Positions 31,066 to 42,312 of a DNA stretch of 64,000 nucleotides are shown here, piece by piece. Location: contig NZ_WTVK01000004.1 in NCBI RefSeq assembly GCF_012910805.1, positions 62,001-126,000 on the forward strand. The letters are read 5' to 3'. Under the pieces are notes generated by a model. The model had not been told where the DNA came from, did not search any database, and was given only the letters and a program-made list of their open reading frames with translations. Each line of letters begins with the position of its first letter. The stretch's first letter is position 1. The position numbers and the translations under genes are program-made. Source of the DNA: Aromatoleum evansii (GTDB lineage Bacteria; Pseudomonadota; Gammaproteobacteria; Burkholderiales; Rhodocyclaceae).

Positions 31066-31087
31066 CCGGGCGCCGCGCGGCGCCCGG
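31066..31087. terminator. Hairpin between minE and the chemoreceptor gene
   Basis: CCGGGCGCC-GCGC-GGCGCCCGG forms a perfect 9-bp stem between two converging genes. It has no T-run, so it may act only as a processing or Rho-related stem. Confidence 0.35.
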
Positions 31088-31097
31088 TCCGCCCCCG

Positions 31098-32897
31098 TCA
31101 GCGCTCGGCGAGCAGCGCCTCCGCCGGCACGCCGACCCGCACATTCCCCCAGTGACGGCCGCCGACCATGATCGGCATGGCCACGTCGCACAGGATTTCA
31201 CCCGTATCGCGCAGGAAGGTCTGCAGCAGCATCGGCTCGGCGTTCTTCGCCGCGCGCTGCTCCGCGTGGCTCACGAACTTGCGGCAGGTGCGGTTGCCGA
31301 CCAGGTCTGCGTCCTTGTTGCCGGTGAGCGGCTTCGAATACTTGAGGTTGTGCGCCGACAGGTAACCATCGGTATTGACCGCGACGGCATAGGTGCAGCC
31401 GGGAATGGAGGTCAGGCATTCCTCGAGCAGCTTCTGGCAGCGCCGCGTGTATTCGTCGCCCCACGACACCTTGAACTTCTGCGGGAAGGTATCCGCGATC
31501 GGCTGGTAGCGCTTGTCGAAGACATCGATGCGATTGTTCTTCATGTCCTCCAGCTGGGCCTGCACACGGTCACGGAAGGCCTTCGCCTGCTCGACGGCAT
31601 GATCGAACTCGCCTTTGCCGATCTTGAAGCGCGACACCAGCTCCTGCACCGACTCGGTCGCGCGGGCGAGCTTGAGCGTGCAGGCCTCGGACTCTTCCAT
31701 GTGGCCCGCCACCGTGCCGGACAGGTCGTGAATCGCGGTCACGTTGTCATGGACCTGGGCATTGGTCGCCGACAGCTGCTCCATCGCCGCCGCGATCTGC
31801 AGCAGCTGCTCGCCGGTCGTTTCGAATTCGCCAACCATGAACTGGAACTGCGTCGCGGAGCGGGCGACGACCTCGCGCGCTTGCAGCACGTCGGCATTGA
31901 TGACCTCGTTCTCCGCCCGCGTCGTCATCACCCGGCCGATCATCCCGTCGATGTTGCCGGTGATCTCCTCGGCCGCGGTGTTCACTCGCTCGGCCAGTTT
32001 GCGGACCTCGTCCGCGACGACCGCGAAGCCGCGCCCCGCCTCGCCTGCGCGGGCCGCCTCGATCGCCGCGTTGAGCGCGAGGAGGTTGGTCTGATCGGCG
32101 ATCTCGCGGATCAGCTTGGCGATCTGCTTGACGCTCTCGGAGCGCGTGGACAGATCGTCCACCGTCGCATTGAAGTGCACCACCTTCTCGCTCACCGCAT
32201 TGATCTTGTCGGATATCTCGCGCATCTCGCCCAGCGAGGCCCGCGCGATGTCGAGGTTCTTGGTCGTCGAGGCCGATATATGCTGGGTGCTCGCCGAAAC
32301 ACTCTCGATCGCCGAGGTCGACTCGGTGCTCGCGCTGAACACCACCTCGGTGAGCTGGCCCTGCCGGCGTGCATTGTTCGCCGCGCCTTCGACGCGCGAC
32401 TTCACCACCACTGCGTCGCGGGCGATATTCACGCTCGACGTGCGCACATCGCCGATGATCTGCCGCATCTTTTCGGCGAAATGGTTGTAGCTGACCGCAA
32501 GATCGCGCAGCTCGTCGTGCGTGACGAGCGGCAGGTTACGCGAAAAATCGCCCTCGCCGCGCGCGATCTCGTTGAAGATGCCGGTGATGATGCGCACCGG
32601 CCGGACGATGAGGTGCCGGATGTAGACGATCTGGCCGACGTTGATCAGCAGTGCCACCGCCGTCAGGACCAGCATCAGGTACAGCCCCCCCTCGAGGGAC
32701 CCCGCGACCTGCTGCGCCAATTCGGGCGAGACCTTGCCCGCCTCGAGCAGGGACCGGACCTCCGTCTTCTGGTTCAGGTAAATCGCGAGATACACCACGT
32801 CGATGAAGAACAGCAGCAGGAAGCTGCACAGCTTCTTCGTGAGCGAATTCCAGAAGGTCTTTTCTATCCTTACATACAGGCTCTCGGGTGAACTCAT
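31098..32897 (-). CDS. Methyl-accepting chemotaxis protein with C-terminal sensor domain
   Basis: A 599-residue chemoreceptor. The first helix is at about residues 20-42 and the second at about 75-98, so the periplasmic loop is only some 30 residues. HAMP is at about 99-155. The signalling hairpin is near 340-380 ([20 protein letters not shown]). A C-terminal domain of about 115 residues follows, with motifs [20 protein letters not shown] and [12 protein letters not shown], resembling cytosolic sensor domains found after the signalling region in many betaproteobacterial receptors. Ligand sensing is therefore probably cytosolic. The start is ATG 32897 (MSSPESLY). Confidence 0.9.
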   Translation of the reverse strand: MSSPESLYVRIEKTFWNSLTKKLCSFLLLFFIDVVYLAIYLNQKTEVRSLLEAGKVSPELAQQVAGSLEGGLYLMLVLTAVALLINVGQIVYIRHLIVRPVRIITGIFNEIARGEGDFSRNLPLVTHDELRDLAVSYNHFAEKMRQIIGDVRTSSVNIARDAVVVKSRVEGAANNARRQGQLTEVVFSASTESTSAIESVSASTQHISASTTKNLDIARASLGEMREISDKINAVSEKVVHFNATVDDLSTRSESVKQIAKLIREIADQTNLLALNAAIEAARAGEAGRGFAVVADEVRKLAERVNTAAEEITGNIDGMIGRVMTTRAENEVINADVLQAREVVARSATQFQFMVGEFETTGEQLLQIAAAMEQLSATNAQVHDNVTAIHDLSGTVAGHMEESEACTLKLARATESVQELVSRFKIGKGEFDHAVEQAKAFRDRVQAQLEDMKNNRIDVFDKRYQPIADTFPQKFKVSWGDEYTRRCQKLLEECLTSIPGCTYAVAVNTDGYLSAHNLKYSKPLTGNKDADLVGNRTCRKFVSHAEQRAAKNAEPMLLQTFLRDTGEILCDVAMPIMVGGRHWGNVRVGVPAEALLAER

Positions 32898-33142
32898 GGG
32901 GACTCTCCGGTCTATTTTTGTCCAAACATGGCAACCTCTATCGGCTGCGAAGGCGGACACTTTAGGCGAAGCGCGAAACGGATGTATGCGCCGGCGCCCG
33001 GCACGCGACGACCGGCGGAAGATACGCGACGGTCGGGGCATACCTCGGGGCGGCATGGGCGTTGCTGGGCGGTCCGAATTTGCCCGGTATCCCGCGGCAT
33101 GCCACAATTGCCTTTTTTCGCCGCAACCAGCCGATTCGATTC

Positions 33143-34651
<1,509 letters not shown>

Positions 34652-34670
34652 GCTGGACATCGCGACGACG

Positions 34671-34700
34671 ACAGGGCGCCGAAAGGCGCCCTGTCTTTTT
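34671..34700 (+). terminator. Rho-independent terminator of lysS
   Basis: ACAGGGCGCC-GAAA-GGCGCCCTGT makes a perfect 10-bp stem with a GAAA tetraloop, followed by CTTTTT. Confidence 0.92.
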
Positions 34701-34738
34701 CGAGTTGCGATTTTTCGTCACCGCCCCGTCCGACGACC

Positions 34739-36646
34739 ATGCCCATCGAACCGGCCCGCCTGAGCTTCACCGAGGACGGCACGCCCTGCTCCGACGCCTT
34801 CGGCGACGTCTATTTCTCGCGCGACGGCGGGCTCGAGCAGGCACGGCATGTGTTCATCGGCGGCAATGGCCTGCCGGAGCGCTGGCAGGAGCGCGAACGC
34901 TTTACCATCGTCGAGACCGGCTTCGGGCTGGGGCTCAACTTCCTCGCGACCTGGGCGGCCTGGCGCGAGGATGCGCAGCGCTGCGGTCGGCTGCATTTCG
35001 TGTCGGTCGAACGCCACCCCTTCCGCCGCGAGGACATCGCGACGCTGCACACCCGCTGGCCCGGGCTGGCAGCGCTCGCGGCGGAGCTGCGGGAACACTG
35101 GCCGGTGCTGACGCCGGGCATCCACCGCCTGCACCTGGACGGTGGCCGCGTCGTCCTGACCCTGCTGCTCGGCGACGCGCTGGACCTGATGCCCGAACTG
35201 CAATGCCGCGCCGATGCCTTCTATCTGGACGGCTTCTCGCCCGCGACGAACCCTGAGCTGTGGTCGGCCGAGCTGCTGCGCGAACTGCCGCGCCTGGCGG
35301 CACCGGGCGCCACCCTCGCGACCTGGTCGGTGACAGGCGCCGTGCGACGCACCCTGGGCGAGCTGGGTTTCCGCTGCGAGAGGGCGGCAGGATTCGGCGG
35401 CAAGCGCGAGATGCTGCGGGCCCGGATCGGCGACGCCGCCGACACGGCGTCGGCCGCCACGGCCCGCCATGCGCTGGTGATCGGGGCCGGGCTGGCGGGC
35501 AGCAGCATCGCCAACCGCCTTGCCGAGCGCGGCTGGACCGTAGATGTCGTCGACTCCGCGGCGGAGGCGGCGCAAGGCGCCTCGGGCAATCTGAGCGGCG
35601 TGCTGCGCCCGCTGCCCAGCCTCGACGACAACCGCCTCGCCCGCATTACCCGCGCCGGCGCCCTGTACGGCCTGCGCCACCTGCAGCGCCTGAGCGCAGG
35701 CGGCCTGCCGGTGCGCTGGGAGGCGTGCGGGGTGCTCCACCTCGCACGCGACCCGATGCACGAGGATAAGCAGCGGCGCGTGGTGGAGGCACAGCAGGCC
35801 CCCGAGGAGTACCTGCGTTTTGTCGCGAGCGAAGAGGCATCGCGCATCGCAGGCTGGCCGCTGCCGCTGGGCGGATGGTGGTTTCCCGGCGGCGGCTGGG
35901 TCAATCCTCCCAGCCTGTGCCGGGCGAACCTGACCGCCTTCCCCGAGTTGATCCGTTGCCATTTCGGCAGCGACGTCGCCGCGCTGGAGTCGGACGTCGA
36001 CGGCTGGCGCGCACTGGACGCGAACGGCGACGTGATCGCGGCGGCGCCCGTCGCGATCCTCGCCAACGGCGTCGGCATCCGGCGCTTCCCACAGGCTGCC
36101 GCCCTGCCCGTGCGCAGCGCGCGCGGCCAGGTGAGCCATCTCCCGGCCGAGGCGGACAGCGCGCCGCGCGTGGTCGTGTGCCGCCTCGGCTACGTCAGCC
36201 CGGCGATCGATGGCGTGCGCTGCGCGGGCGCGACCTTTTCGGTGGATGACGAAGACGCCGCGCTGCGCGTCAGCGATCACCGCGAGAATCTCGCCAAACT
36301 CGATTTCATCCTGCCCGGCTTCGCCTCCGCTTTCGATCCAGCCCGCCTCGACGGACGAGTCGGCTTCCGCCCCGCATCCCCCGACCGGCTGCCGATGATC
36401 GGCGCAGTGCCGGCGGTGCCCCAGGCCGATCGTGCGAGTCCCCTGTCCTCCATCCCGCGCCACCCCGGCCTCTACGCCGTCGAAGGCTTCGGTGCCCGGG
36501 GGCTGGTCTGGGCCGCGCTGGCGGCCGAACTGCTGGCGAGCGAGCTCGCGGGCGACCCCTTACCGCTGGAACGCTCGCTGGTGGAGGCGCTCGATCCGGC
36601 ACGCTACCTGTTGCGCCCGCCTCGCCGCGCGATGGCGGACGAGTGA
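34739..36646 (+). CDS. mnmC: Bifunctional tRNA wobble-uridine modification enzyme MnmC
   Basis: A 635-residue two-domain enzyme for mnm5(s2)U34. The N-terminal methyltransferase domain (1-240) has ETGFGLGLNFLATW and DGFSPATNPELWS; it methylates nm5U to mnm5U. The C-terminal FAD oxidoreductase domain (from about 243, ALVIGAGLAGSSIANRLAE) removes carboxymethyl from cmnm5U. Both halves are full length. It acts on the same wobble base that SelU selenates. The following 488 bp contain no convincing gene. Confidence 0.95.
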   Translation: MPIEPARLSFTEDGTPCSDAFGDVYFSRDGGLEQARHVFIGGNGLPERWQERERFTIVETGFGLGLNFLATWAAWREDAQRCGRLHFVSVERHPFRREDIATLHTRWPGLAALAAELREHWPVLTPGIHRLHLDGGRVVLTLLLGDALDLMPELQCRADAFYLDGFSPATNPELWSAELLRELPRLAAPGATLATWSVTGAVRRTLGELGFRCERAAGFGGKREMLRARIGDAADTASAATARHALVIGAGLAGSSIANRLAERGWTVDVVDSAAEAAQGASGNLSGVLRPLPSLDDNRLARITRAGALYGLRHLQRLSAGGLPVRWEACGVLHLARDPMHEDKQRRVVEAQQAPEEYLRFVASEEASRIAGWPLPLGGWWFPGGGWVNPPSLCRANLTAFPELIRCHFGSDVAALESDVDGWRALDANGDVIAAAPVAILANGVGIRRFPQAAALPVRSARGQVSHLPAEADSAPRVVVCRLGYVSPAIDGVRCAGATFSVDDEDAALRVSDHRENLAKLDFILPGFASAFDPARLDGRVGFRPASPDRLPMIGAVPAVPQADRASPLSSIPRHPGLYAVEGFGARGLVWAALAAELLASELAGDPLPLERSLVEALDPARYLLRPPRRAMADE

Positions 36647-37134
36647 CGGCAAGCGGACGATACATCGCGTTACACACTGGTACAGGGTTCCGGGTATAGG
36701 TCGAGGAATCTCGCCCCGGTATGATCATTGGCTTTGAAGCTTGGCCTCGAGGCCGGTTTCAGCCATGTCGTCCGTATGACGACGGAACGCGCCACCAGGA
36801 GACATGTGCTGCCCGTAATGCATTGCGTGGCGCACAGGCGCGACCTATTCCCGCAGTTCGAGGCGATACGTCCAAGTCGGGACGCGCGGCAGCGCGCGTA
36901 TCACATCCGAATTTTCCGGTGTGCGACGAAGGTATCGGCAGGAGACCTGAATGGGAGCTTGGGACGAGTGCAATTCATATAAATATCTTGGCTGGCGCAC
37001 TAGAATGAGAATGATTCCCAAGGATATAGCGCTGCCTGGAAACGCGCGCGCGAGGCGCTCCGCGCGCGAGAATTCGGCTTCTGCGCCATGCGCCATTGTG
37101 TTTACTGCGTCGATCTGGTCGCAGTGAGGTTGTC
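36647..37134. other. Gene-poor region upstream of the PAS kinase
   Basis: This 488-bp stretch has no frame with the codon bias of its neighbours. The part at 36965-37030 is AT-rich and contains AATGAGAATGATTCCC (37004-37019), which resembles half of a Fur box. A 58-codon frame (36951-37127, MGAWDECN...) has AGGAG upstream and ends 7 bp before the kinase start, but its codon use is atypical. It may be a leader peptide or chance. Confidence 0.45.
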
Positions 37135-38691
37135 ATGCCCCGGGAGATGCCCGACCCACCCAATGCCGAAGAGGTCCTCCGTGCAAGCGAGGCTCGCCTG
37201 CACGAAGCGCAGGCGGTCGGACGCATGGGCGACTGGGAACTGGATCGCGACACCGGCGCGATGAGTTGGTCTCCACAGCTGTACCGCCTGTTCGAACGGC
37301 CCAGCACGCAAGGCACCCCCGATCTCAACGAAGCCCTGGGTTACTACTCGCTCGAATCGGTTGAGCTGACGCGTGCCGCGTTCTGGGAAGCGATCGACAC
37401 CGGCGCGCGGCAGGAGCTGGAGCAGACCGTGCATCTGCCGTCGGGCGCCGAGCGCTTCCACGCGACGACGATCGTGCCGGTCAAGAATCACCGCGGCCGG
37501 GTGTACAAGCTCTACGGCACGACTCAGGACATCACCGAACGCAAGCTCGCTGAGCAGGAGCTGCGGCGCAAGACCTTCGAGATCGAGGATCTCTACCAGA
37601 ACGCACCCTGCGGCTACTATTCCCTCGACGCGGACGGGATGATCATCCGCATCAACGACACGCTGCTGCGCTGGCTGGGGCATGAACGCGACGAAATCGT
37701 CGGGCGCAGGCGCGCCTTCGAGCTGTTCTGCCCCGCGAGCCGGGCGCTGTTCGGGCAGGTGTTCCGCACGTTCAAGAAGACCGGCCTTCTGCGCAACATG
37801 GACATCGAGCTGTTGCGCCGGGACGGTTCGTCGCTGCCCGTGCTGCTCAGTTCGACGGCCATCTTCGACGCGCAGGGCAGCTTCGTCGCCAGCCGGACGG
37901 TGCTTTCCGACAATTCCGACCGCAAACAGCTGGAACTCGAACGCGCGGCCCATGCGACGCGGCTCGCGGAGCTCTCGCGCCACATGGTCGACGTGCAGGA
38001 GAACGAGCGCCGCAAGTTCGCCGCCGAGCTGCATGACCACACCAGCCCCAACCTCGCCGCATTACAGCTCACGCTAACGAACCTCGCGCGCGCGCTGCCT
38101 GCCCCGGTCCTCGCGGAACTCGAACCCTTGCTCGACGACGCCAAGGGGCTCCTGCTCGACACCATCACGGGCATCCGCGACGTCTGCACCAACCTCCGCC
38201 CGGCGACCCTGGACTACGCTGGCCTGATTCCGGCCGTGCAGGACTACGCGCAGCAGTTCCGCCAGCGCACAGGCATCGCCGTGCATCTCGACACCACCCA
38301 TTTCACCATGCACTTGCCTTCCAACGTACAGTCACTGCTCTTCCGCATCACCCAGGAAGCCCTGACGAACTGCGCAAAACATGCACGCGCGAAAAACGTC
38401 CGCATCCATCTGGAGAACTCCGACGGTCTTCTCTGCATGGAGATCGCCGACGACGGCATCGGCTTCGACCCCCACCATCTGGGCGAGTCCGGTACGACGC
38501 CCGGACTGGGGCTGATCACCATGAAGGAACGCGCCGAATTCGCGGGAGGAACCTTCGAGCTGAATTCGTCTCCGGAAACCGGCACCGCAATCCGGGTCAG
38601 CTTCGATCTCCAGGCGGGCGAATTCCGCAGGCAGCCGCGGCCGGCGAGATCTCAGGCGGCTGAACACTCGATGAGCACGGGGCGGGCATGA
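37135..38691 (+). CDS. Soluble PAS-PAS histidine kinase, NarX-like (HisKA_3)
   Basis: A 518-residue cytosolic kinase without membrane segments. A first PAS domain (about 25-140, GDWELDRDTGAMSWSPQLY) and a second (about 155-275, NAPCGYYSLDADGMIIRIND) precede a HisKA_3 dimerisation domain, with the phospho-acceptor in AAELHDHTSPNLAALQL (about residue 300). The C-terminal HATPase has QEALTNCAKHARA and EIADDGIGFDP. The start is ATG 37135 with GAGG 5 bp upstream. Its stop overlaps the ATG of the NarL-type regulator, so they form a two-component pair of unknown stimulus. Confidence 0.9.
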   Translation: MPREMPDPPNAEEVLRASEARLHEAQAVGRMGDWELDRDTGAMSWSPQLYRLFERPSTQGTPDLNEALGYYSLESVELTRAAFWEAIDTGARQELEQTVHLPSGAERFHATTIVPVKNHRGRVYKLYGTTQDITERKLAEQELRRKTFEIEDLYQNAPCGYYSLDADGMIIRINDTLLRWLGHERDEIVGRRRAFELFCPASRALFGQVFRTFKKTGLLRNMDIELLRRDGSSLPVLLSSTAIFDAQGSFVASRTVLSDNSDRKQLELERAAHATRLAELSRHMVDVQENERRKFAAELHDHTSPNLAALQLTLTNLARALPAPVLAELEPLLDDAKGLLLDTITGIRDVCTNLRPATLDYAGLIPAVQDYAQQFRQRTGIAVHLDTTHFTMHLPSNVQSLLFRITQEALTNCAKHARAKNVRIHLENSDGLLCMEIADDGIGFDPHHLGESGTTPGLGLITMKERAEFAGGTFELNSSPETGTAIRVSFDLQAGEFRRQPRPARSQAAEHSMSTGRA

Positions 38692-39344
38692 GCAGCGGAA
38701 AGATCCTGATCGCGCTCGCGGACGATCACCGCATGTTCCTGCACGCCTTGCGCGCGATGCTGGAAAAGGAGCCCGGTATCGAGGTGGTCGGCGTGGCGGG
38801 TACCGGCGACGAGCCCCTGGCCCTCGTCGCGGACAAAGCGGTAGACATCGCATGCGTGGACATCGGCATGCCGGCAATGAACGGGATAGAGACGACCCGC
38901 CGGCTGCTGGCCATCCGTCCCAACCTCAAGGTCATCGGCGTGTCGGCCTTCTCGGATCGGCAGTTCGTGCTCGACCTGCTCAATGCCGGCGCGAGGGGTT
39001 ACGTCACCAAGGCCGAAGCGGGCGAGGAACTGCTGCGCGCGATCCACACCGTGCAACTGGGCAAGACCTATCTGTGCCCCGACGTCGCCGCCACGGTGGC
39101 GAGCGCCCTGCTCGACAACACCCCGCGCGATACTTCGATGCCGCGGATCACTGCCCGCGAACGCCAGGTGCTGCAACTGATCGCCGAGGGGCATACCTCG
39201 GGACGCATTGCCGAACGCCTGCACCTGGCCGCGTCGACGGTCGAGGTGCACCGCCGCAACATCATGCGGAAACTCGATCTGCACAGCGTCGCCGAACTCA
39301 CGAAGTATGCCATCCGCAATGGCATTACAACGATATCGGGATAA
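38688..39344 (+). CDS. NarL/FixJ-family response regulator
   Basis: A 218-residue regulator. The receiver domain (1-120) has the acidic pocket ADDH, the phospho-acceptor Asp in CVDIGMPAMNG and the conserved Lys of VTKAEAG. The C-terminal LuxR-type helix-turn-helix (about 148-210) reads ITARERQVLQLIAEGHTSG and STVEVHRRNIMRKL. It is coupled by ATGA overlap to the PAS kinase. Targets are unknown; the phasin gene directly downstream is one candidate. Confidence 0.92.
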   Translation: MSSGKILIALADDHRMFLHALRAMLEKEPGIEVVGVAGTGDEPLALVADKAVDIACVDIGMPAMNGIETTRRLLAIRPNLKVIGVSAFSDRQFVLDLLNAGARGYVTKAEAGEELLRAIHTVQLGKTYLCPDVAATVASALLDNTPRDTSMPRITARERQVLQLIAEGHTSGRIAERLHLAASTVEVHRRNIMRKLDLHSVAELTKYAIRNGITTISG

Positions 39345-39510
39345 GGTCGATCGCGGGGAAAATACCTGGAAACCGGTATCCAAAACACGCAGAAAGATGT
39401 ATGTCACGAGCAAGGCTGGCAACGTAGCATTCACCTTCCGCTTTGCCTGGCGCCAAATCGACGGAGATCGGATAGCGCCCATGATCACATACAGCCGAGG
39501 AGAGCTAGAC

Positions 39511-40068
39511 GTGAACACTCTTGTAACCACCCAGAAACTGGCGAAAGCCGCGAACGGCAACATCGAAGCCTTCCAATCGCTCGCCGACACCATCCTGAAT
39601 GCGACCGAACGCCTGATGGCGCTCAACATCGATGCCGCCCGCAATGCCTGCGCGTGCGTGTCGGCGGGCGCAGCACCGCTGGTCGAGGGCGACATGCGCG
39701 AGCAGTTCGCCTCGCGCCTCGCCGTGCAGAACCAGTCGCTGGAACAGGCCGCCGACTACTTCCGCAACATCAATGCACTGTTCATCGAGACCCAGGGCGA
39801 GATCGCCGCTTTCGGCACCCGCCAGTTCGACGAAGCGGCACGCGGCCTGGGCGAGTTCGTGGAGCAGTTTGCCCACAGCGCCCCCGCCGGCACCAACGAG
39901 TTCGTCAATGCGATGAAGACCGCGATGAGCAACGCGAGCGCCGCTTACGAGAGCTTCGTCAAGACCAGCCGCGACGTGGCCGAGACCAACCTCGCGGCCG
40001 CCAGCAATGCGCTGCAGCCCATCCTGACCGCACAGGCGAGCAACACCAGGGGCCGCAAGGCAGCCTGA
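39511..40068 (+). CDS. Phasin family protein
   Basis: A 185-residue amphipathic, mainly alpha-helical protein of the phasin family that coats polyhydroxyalkanoate granules. It begins MNTLVTTQKLAKAANGNIEA and has the family pattern FASRLAVQNQSLEQAADYFR followed by an Ala-rich C-terminal helix. I chose GTG 39511 because GAGGAGAG lies 7-8 bp upstream; an ATG at 39481 would add ten residues without a ribosome site. A strong terminator follows. It indicates PHA storage in this organism. Confidence 0.87.
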   Translation: MNTLVTTQKLAKAANGNIEAFQSLADTILNATERLMALNIDAARNACACVSAGAAPLVEGDMREQFASRLAVQNQSLEQAADYFRNINALFIETQGEIAAFGTRQFDEAARGLGEFVEQFAHSAPAGTNEFVNAMKTAMSNASAAYESFVKTSRDVAETNLAAASNALQPILTAQASNTRGRKAA

Positions 40069-40107
40069 GCGCACGCAGGCGCCCTGCTCCGCCAGCGGGG
40101 CTGCATG

Positions 40108-40131
40108 AAGGGGGCCGTCGGCCCCCTTTTT
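40108..40131 (+). terminator. Rho-independent terminator of the phasin gene
   Basis: GGGGGCC-GTC-GGCCCCC followed by TTTTT; the stem extends by two A-T pairs at its base. Confidence 0.93.
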
Positions 40132-40157
40132 CATGTGCCACGCCGCCCGGCGCCACC

Positions 40158-40727
40158 TCAACCCCCTGCCCGTTCCAGCTTCAGCAATTCGATTCGGAAC
40201 GTGGGCTCGTAGGGCGGCACGTTGCATTCGACGACGTCCGGCGGCGCCACCTGCAGGCGCACCCCTACCACATCGGCATGGATCGGCAGCCGGTTGACGC
40301 AACGGTCGGCAAGGGTGACGACGATGATCTGCCGCGGCTGCTTCTGCGCCAGCCACGCCACCGCCCGCAACATCGAATTCCCCGTGTACAGCACGTCGTC
40401 GACCACCACCACGGTGTAGTCCTTCAGGTCCAGCGAGCGCTGCGCCTCGTTCTCGTCCAGGCGGGTTTCGGGATGGAGCAGCGTCAGGTCGTCCTCGTAA
40501 CGCTTGATGCGCAGATCGAGGCGCATCGGCGGCGGCACCCCGTAGTGGCGCTGCAGGGCCGCTACCAGCCGGTCTGCCAGCGGCGCGCCACGGCGCAGTA
40601 TGCCGACAACGGCGACGGGATCGGCGCGGTCAAGCCGCGTGGCGAGCCTTTGCGCCATCTCCGCGATGACCAGTTCGAGCTGCGTTTCGTCGTAAAGACA
40701 GGTCCGCAATCCGCGTGGGCGTTCCAT
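40158..40727 (-). CDS. pyrR: PyrR-type uracil phosphoribosyltransferase/regulator
   Basis: A 189-residue PRTase-fold protein. The PRPP-binding motif is VVVVDDVLYTGNSM (about residues 98-111), and LRIKRYEDD lies in the family's flexible region. In Firmicutes PyrR also attenuates pyr operon transcription; in proteobacteria the uracil phosphoribosyltransferase activity is the safer assignment. No pyr biosynthetic gene is adjacent. The start is ATG 40727, and a TATAGT box on the minus strand near 40775 may be its -10. Confidence 0.9.
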   Translation of the reverse strand: MERPRGLRTCLYDETQLELVIAEMAQRLATRLDRADPVAVVGILRRGAPLADRLVAALQRHYGVPPPMRLDLRIKRYEDDLTLLHPETRLDENEAQRSLDLKDYTVVVVDDVLYTGNSMLRAVAWLAQKQPRQIIVVTLADRCVNRLPIHADVVGVRLQVAPPDVVECNVPPYEPTFRIELLKLERAGG

Positions 40728-40815
40728 GTGCGCCTCCGGTCAGGCCCGCACGCGAAGCGGGCGATGCGGATACTATAACGCCGCACCTGGACGGCTGCGC
40801 ACCGACATCCCCGAC

Positions 40816-40837
40816 CGGCCGCTGCGGCCGTTTTTTT
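40816..40837 (+). terminator. Terminator-like hairpin in the leader of the MFS gene
   Basis: CGGCCG-CTG-CGGCCG followed by seven T residues, 65 bp before the MFS start codon and on its strand. No gene upstream on this strand needs it. It could be an attenuator or the end of a short RNA. Confidence 0.6.
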
Positions 40838-40901
40838 GCTTGACCTCCAACGATTTTACTTCCATCCTGACTCCATTCCGTACCACTTCCGCAGGCCCCG
40901 C

Positions 40902-42137
40902 ATGAAGACGCTCGACAGCAGGACGGCACTGGCACTTGTCGCCGGTTGTCTCGCCTCGGCCCAGGTCGGCAAGGTGCCCCCCGCACTCGGCGCGATCAGG
41001 GACCAGCTGGGGGTGGGCCTGATTCACGCGGGCTGGATCGCGACGGCGATCAATGCCGCCGCCGCGATGCTCGGCGTACTCGTCGGACTGGCGCTCGGCA
41101 GCCTCGGTGCGCAGCGCGGACTCCTCGCAGGGCTGCTGCTCCTGGGCCTGGGCTCCGCACTGGGAGCGGCGGCCGCCGACGGCCTGAGCCTGATCGCAGC
41201 GCGGGCGTGCGAGGGCGCCGGCTTCGTGCTGGTGGTGGTGGCCGCGCCTTCGCTGCTGGCGACCGCCGCTGCCGACGATCCCCGACGGCGCCGGCGGCTG
41301 CTGACGCTGTGGAGCTGCTACATGCCGACGGGGATGGGGCTGATGATGGCGGTGGCGCCATACATCCTCCAGCACCACGGCTGGCGCGGCCTGTGGTTGG
41401 CAAATGCATTGGCAATCGGCACGTGCGTGCTGGTCGCGCTGTTCCTGAAGCTCGGGGCGGTACCGGGAAGCGGCCCGCGCCCAGTGCCGGTGGCGATGTT
41501 CTCGCGCACACGCCTCGCGCAGCCGGCGCCTTGGCTGATGGGGGTGTGCTTCGGCTGTTATGCTGCGATCTGGTTCATGATCGCGACCTGGTTGCCGTCG
41601 TTCGCAGTCGAGCACATGGGTTACACGCCGGAGCGGGCAACCTGGCTCACGGCCCTGGCGGTGGGGGGCAACATCCTCGGCAACCTGACGACAAACTTCT
41701 GGCTGGCGCGGGGGGTTCCGCGCTGGGCGCTGCTCGCCGGCGTGTCGGCCATGATGGGGGCGTTCGGCTGGTTCGTGTTCACGGCCGGCTACGATCCGGT
41801 CCTGCGCTCCGTGGCCGCAGTCTTCGTCTGCAGCGCAGGAGGCGTGCTCCCGGCAGCCACGATGGGGGGCATACCGCTGGTGGCGCGCACGCCTGCCGAC
41901 ATCGCCATCGCCAACGGCATCCTCATGCAGTGCTCGAACGTCGGCACTTTCATCGGCGTGCCGGCCATCGCAGCGCTGGCGACCGTGCTCGGCGGCTGGG
42001 ACGGCGGCCGCTGGCTGATCCCGGTGCTCGCCGGCGTTGGCGTGCTGGCGGCGTGGGGGTTTCGCCGGATCGAGCTGCAACCCGCGGAGGATGCCGGGAG
42101 GGATTCACCGGCGGGGATGCTGGCCGAGCAGGTCTGA
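40902..42137 (+). CDS. Major facilitator superfamily transporter
   Basis: A 411-residue inner-membrane protein with about 12 hydrophobic segments. It shows a typical MFS N-terminal half (ALALVAGCLASAQVGKVPPA, GWIATAINAAAAMLGVLVG) and a central cytosolic loop around residue 195. It most resembles CynX/NarK-like permeases by length, but the substrate is not evident. The start is ATG 40902 (MKTLDSRT). It lies next to the phenol cluster on the far side of the regulator, yet no direct evidence links it to aromatic uptake. Confidence 0.85.
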   Translation: MKTLDSRTALALVAGCLASAQVGKVPPALGAIRDQLGVGLIHAGWIATAINAAAAMLGVLVGLALGSLGAQRGLLAGLLLLGLGSALGAAAADGLSLIAARACEGAGFVLVVVAAPSLLATAAADDPRRRRRLLTLWSCYMPTGMGLMMAVAPYILQHHGWRGLWLANALAIGTCVLVALFLKLGAVPGSGPRPVPVAMFSRTRLAQPAPWLMGVCFGCYAAIWFMIATWLPSFAVEHMGYTPERATWLTALAVGGNILGNLTTNFWLARGVPRWALLAGVSAMMGAFGWFVFTAGYDPVLRSVAAVFVCSAGGVLPAATMGGIPLVARTPADIAIANGILMQCSNVGTFIGVPAIAALATVLGGWDGGRWLIPVLAGVGVLAAWGFRRIELQPAEDAGRDSPAGMLAEQV

Positions 42138-42312
42138 CGGGAGGGGACGAGTAAGCACTCGCTGCAGAAAACCGTCCCCCTCCTGACCGGTAGTCTCGGC
42201 TGCGCCTCGCCGCTTCACCGCCCGCGAGCAGTGCTCGCCGAAACCCCTGCTCCGCCCCCCTGAAAGGGGAGGAACCGCCTCCCAGACCAACGTCGTCTAT
42301 TCGGTTGCCAGC

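Noticed and set aside
36951-37127. 58-codon frame MGAWDECN... before the PAS kinase
   Set aside because: Has AGGAG upstream, but codon use is unlike the neighbours and it overlaps an AT-rich promoter-like stretch; kept only as a note within the intergenic feature.
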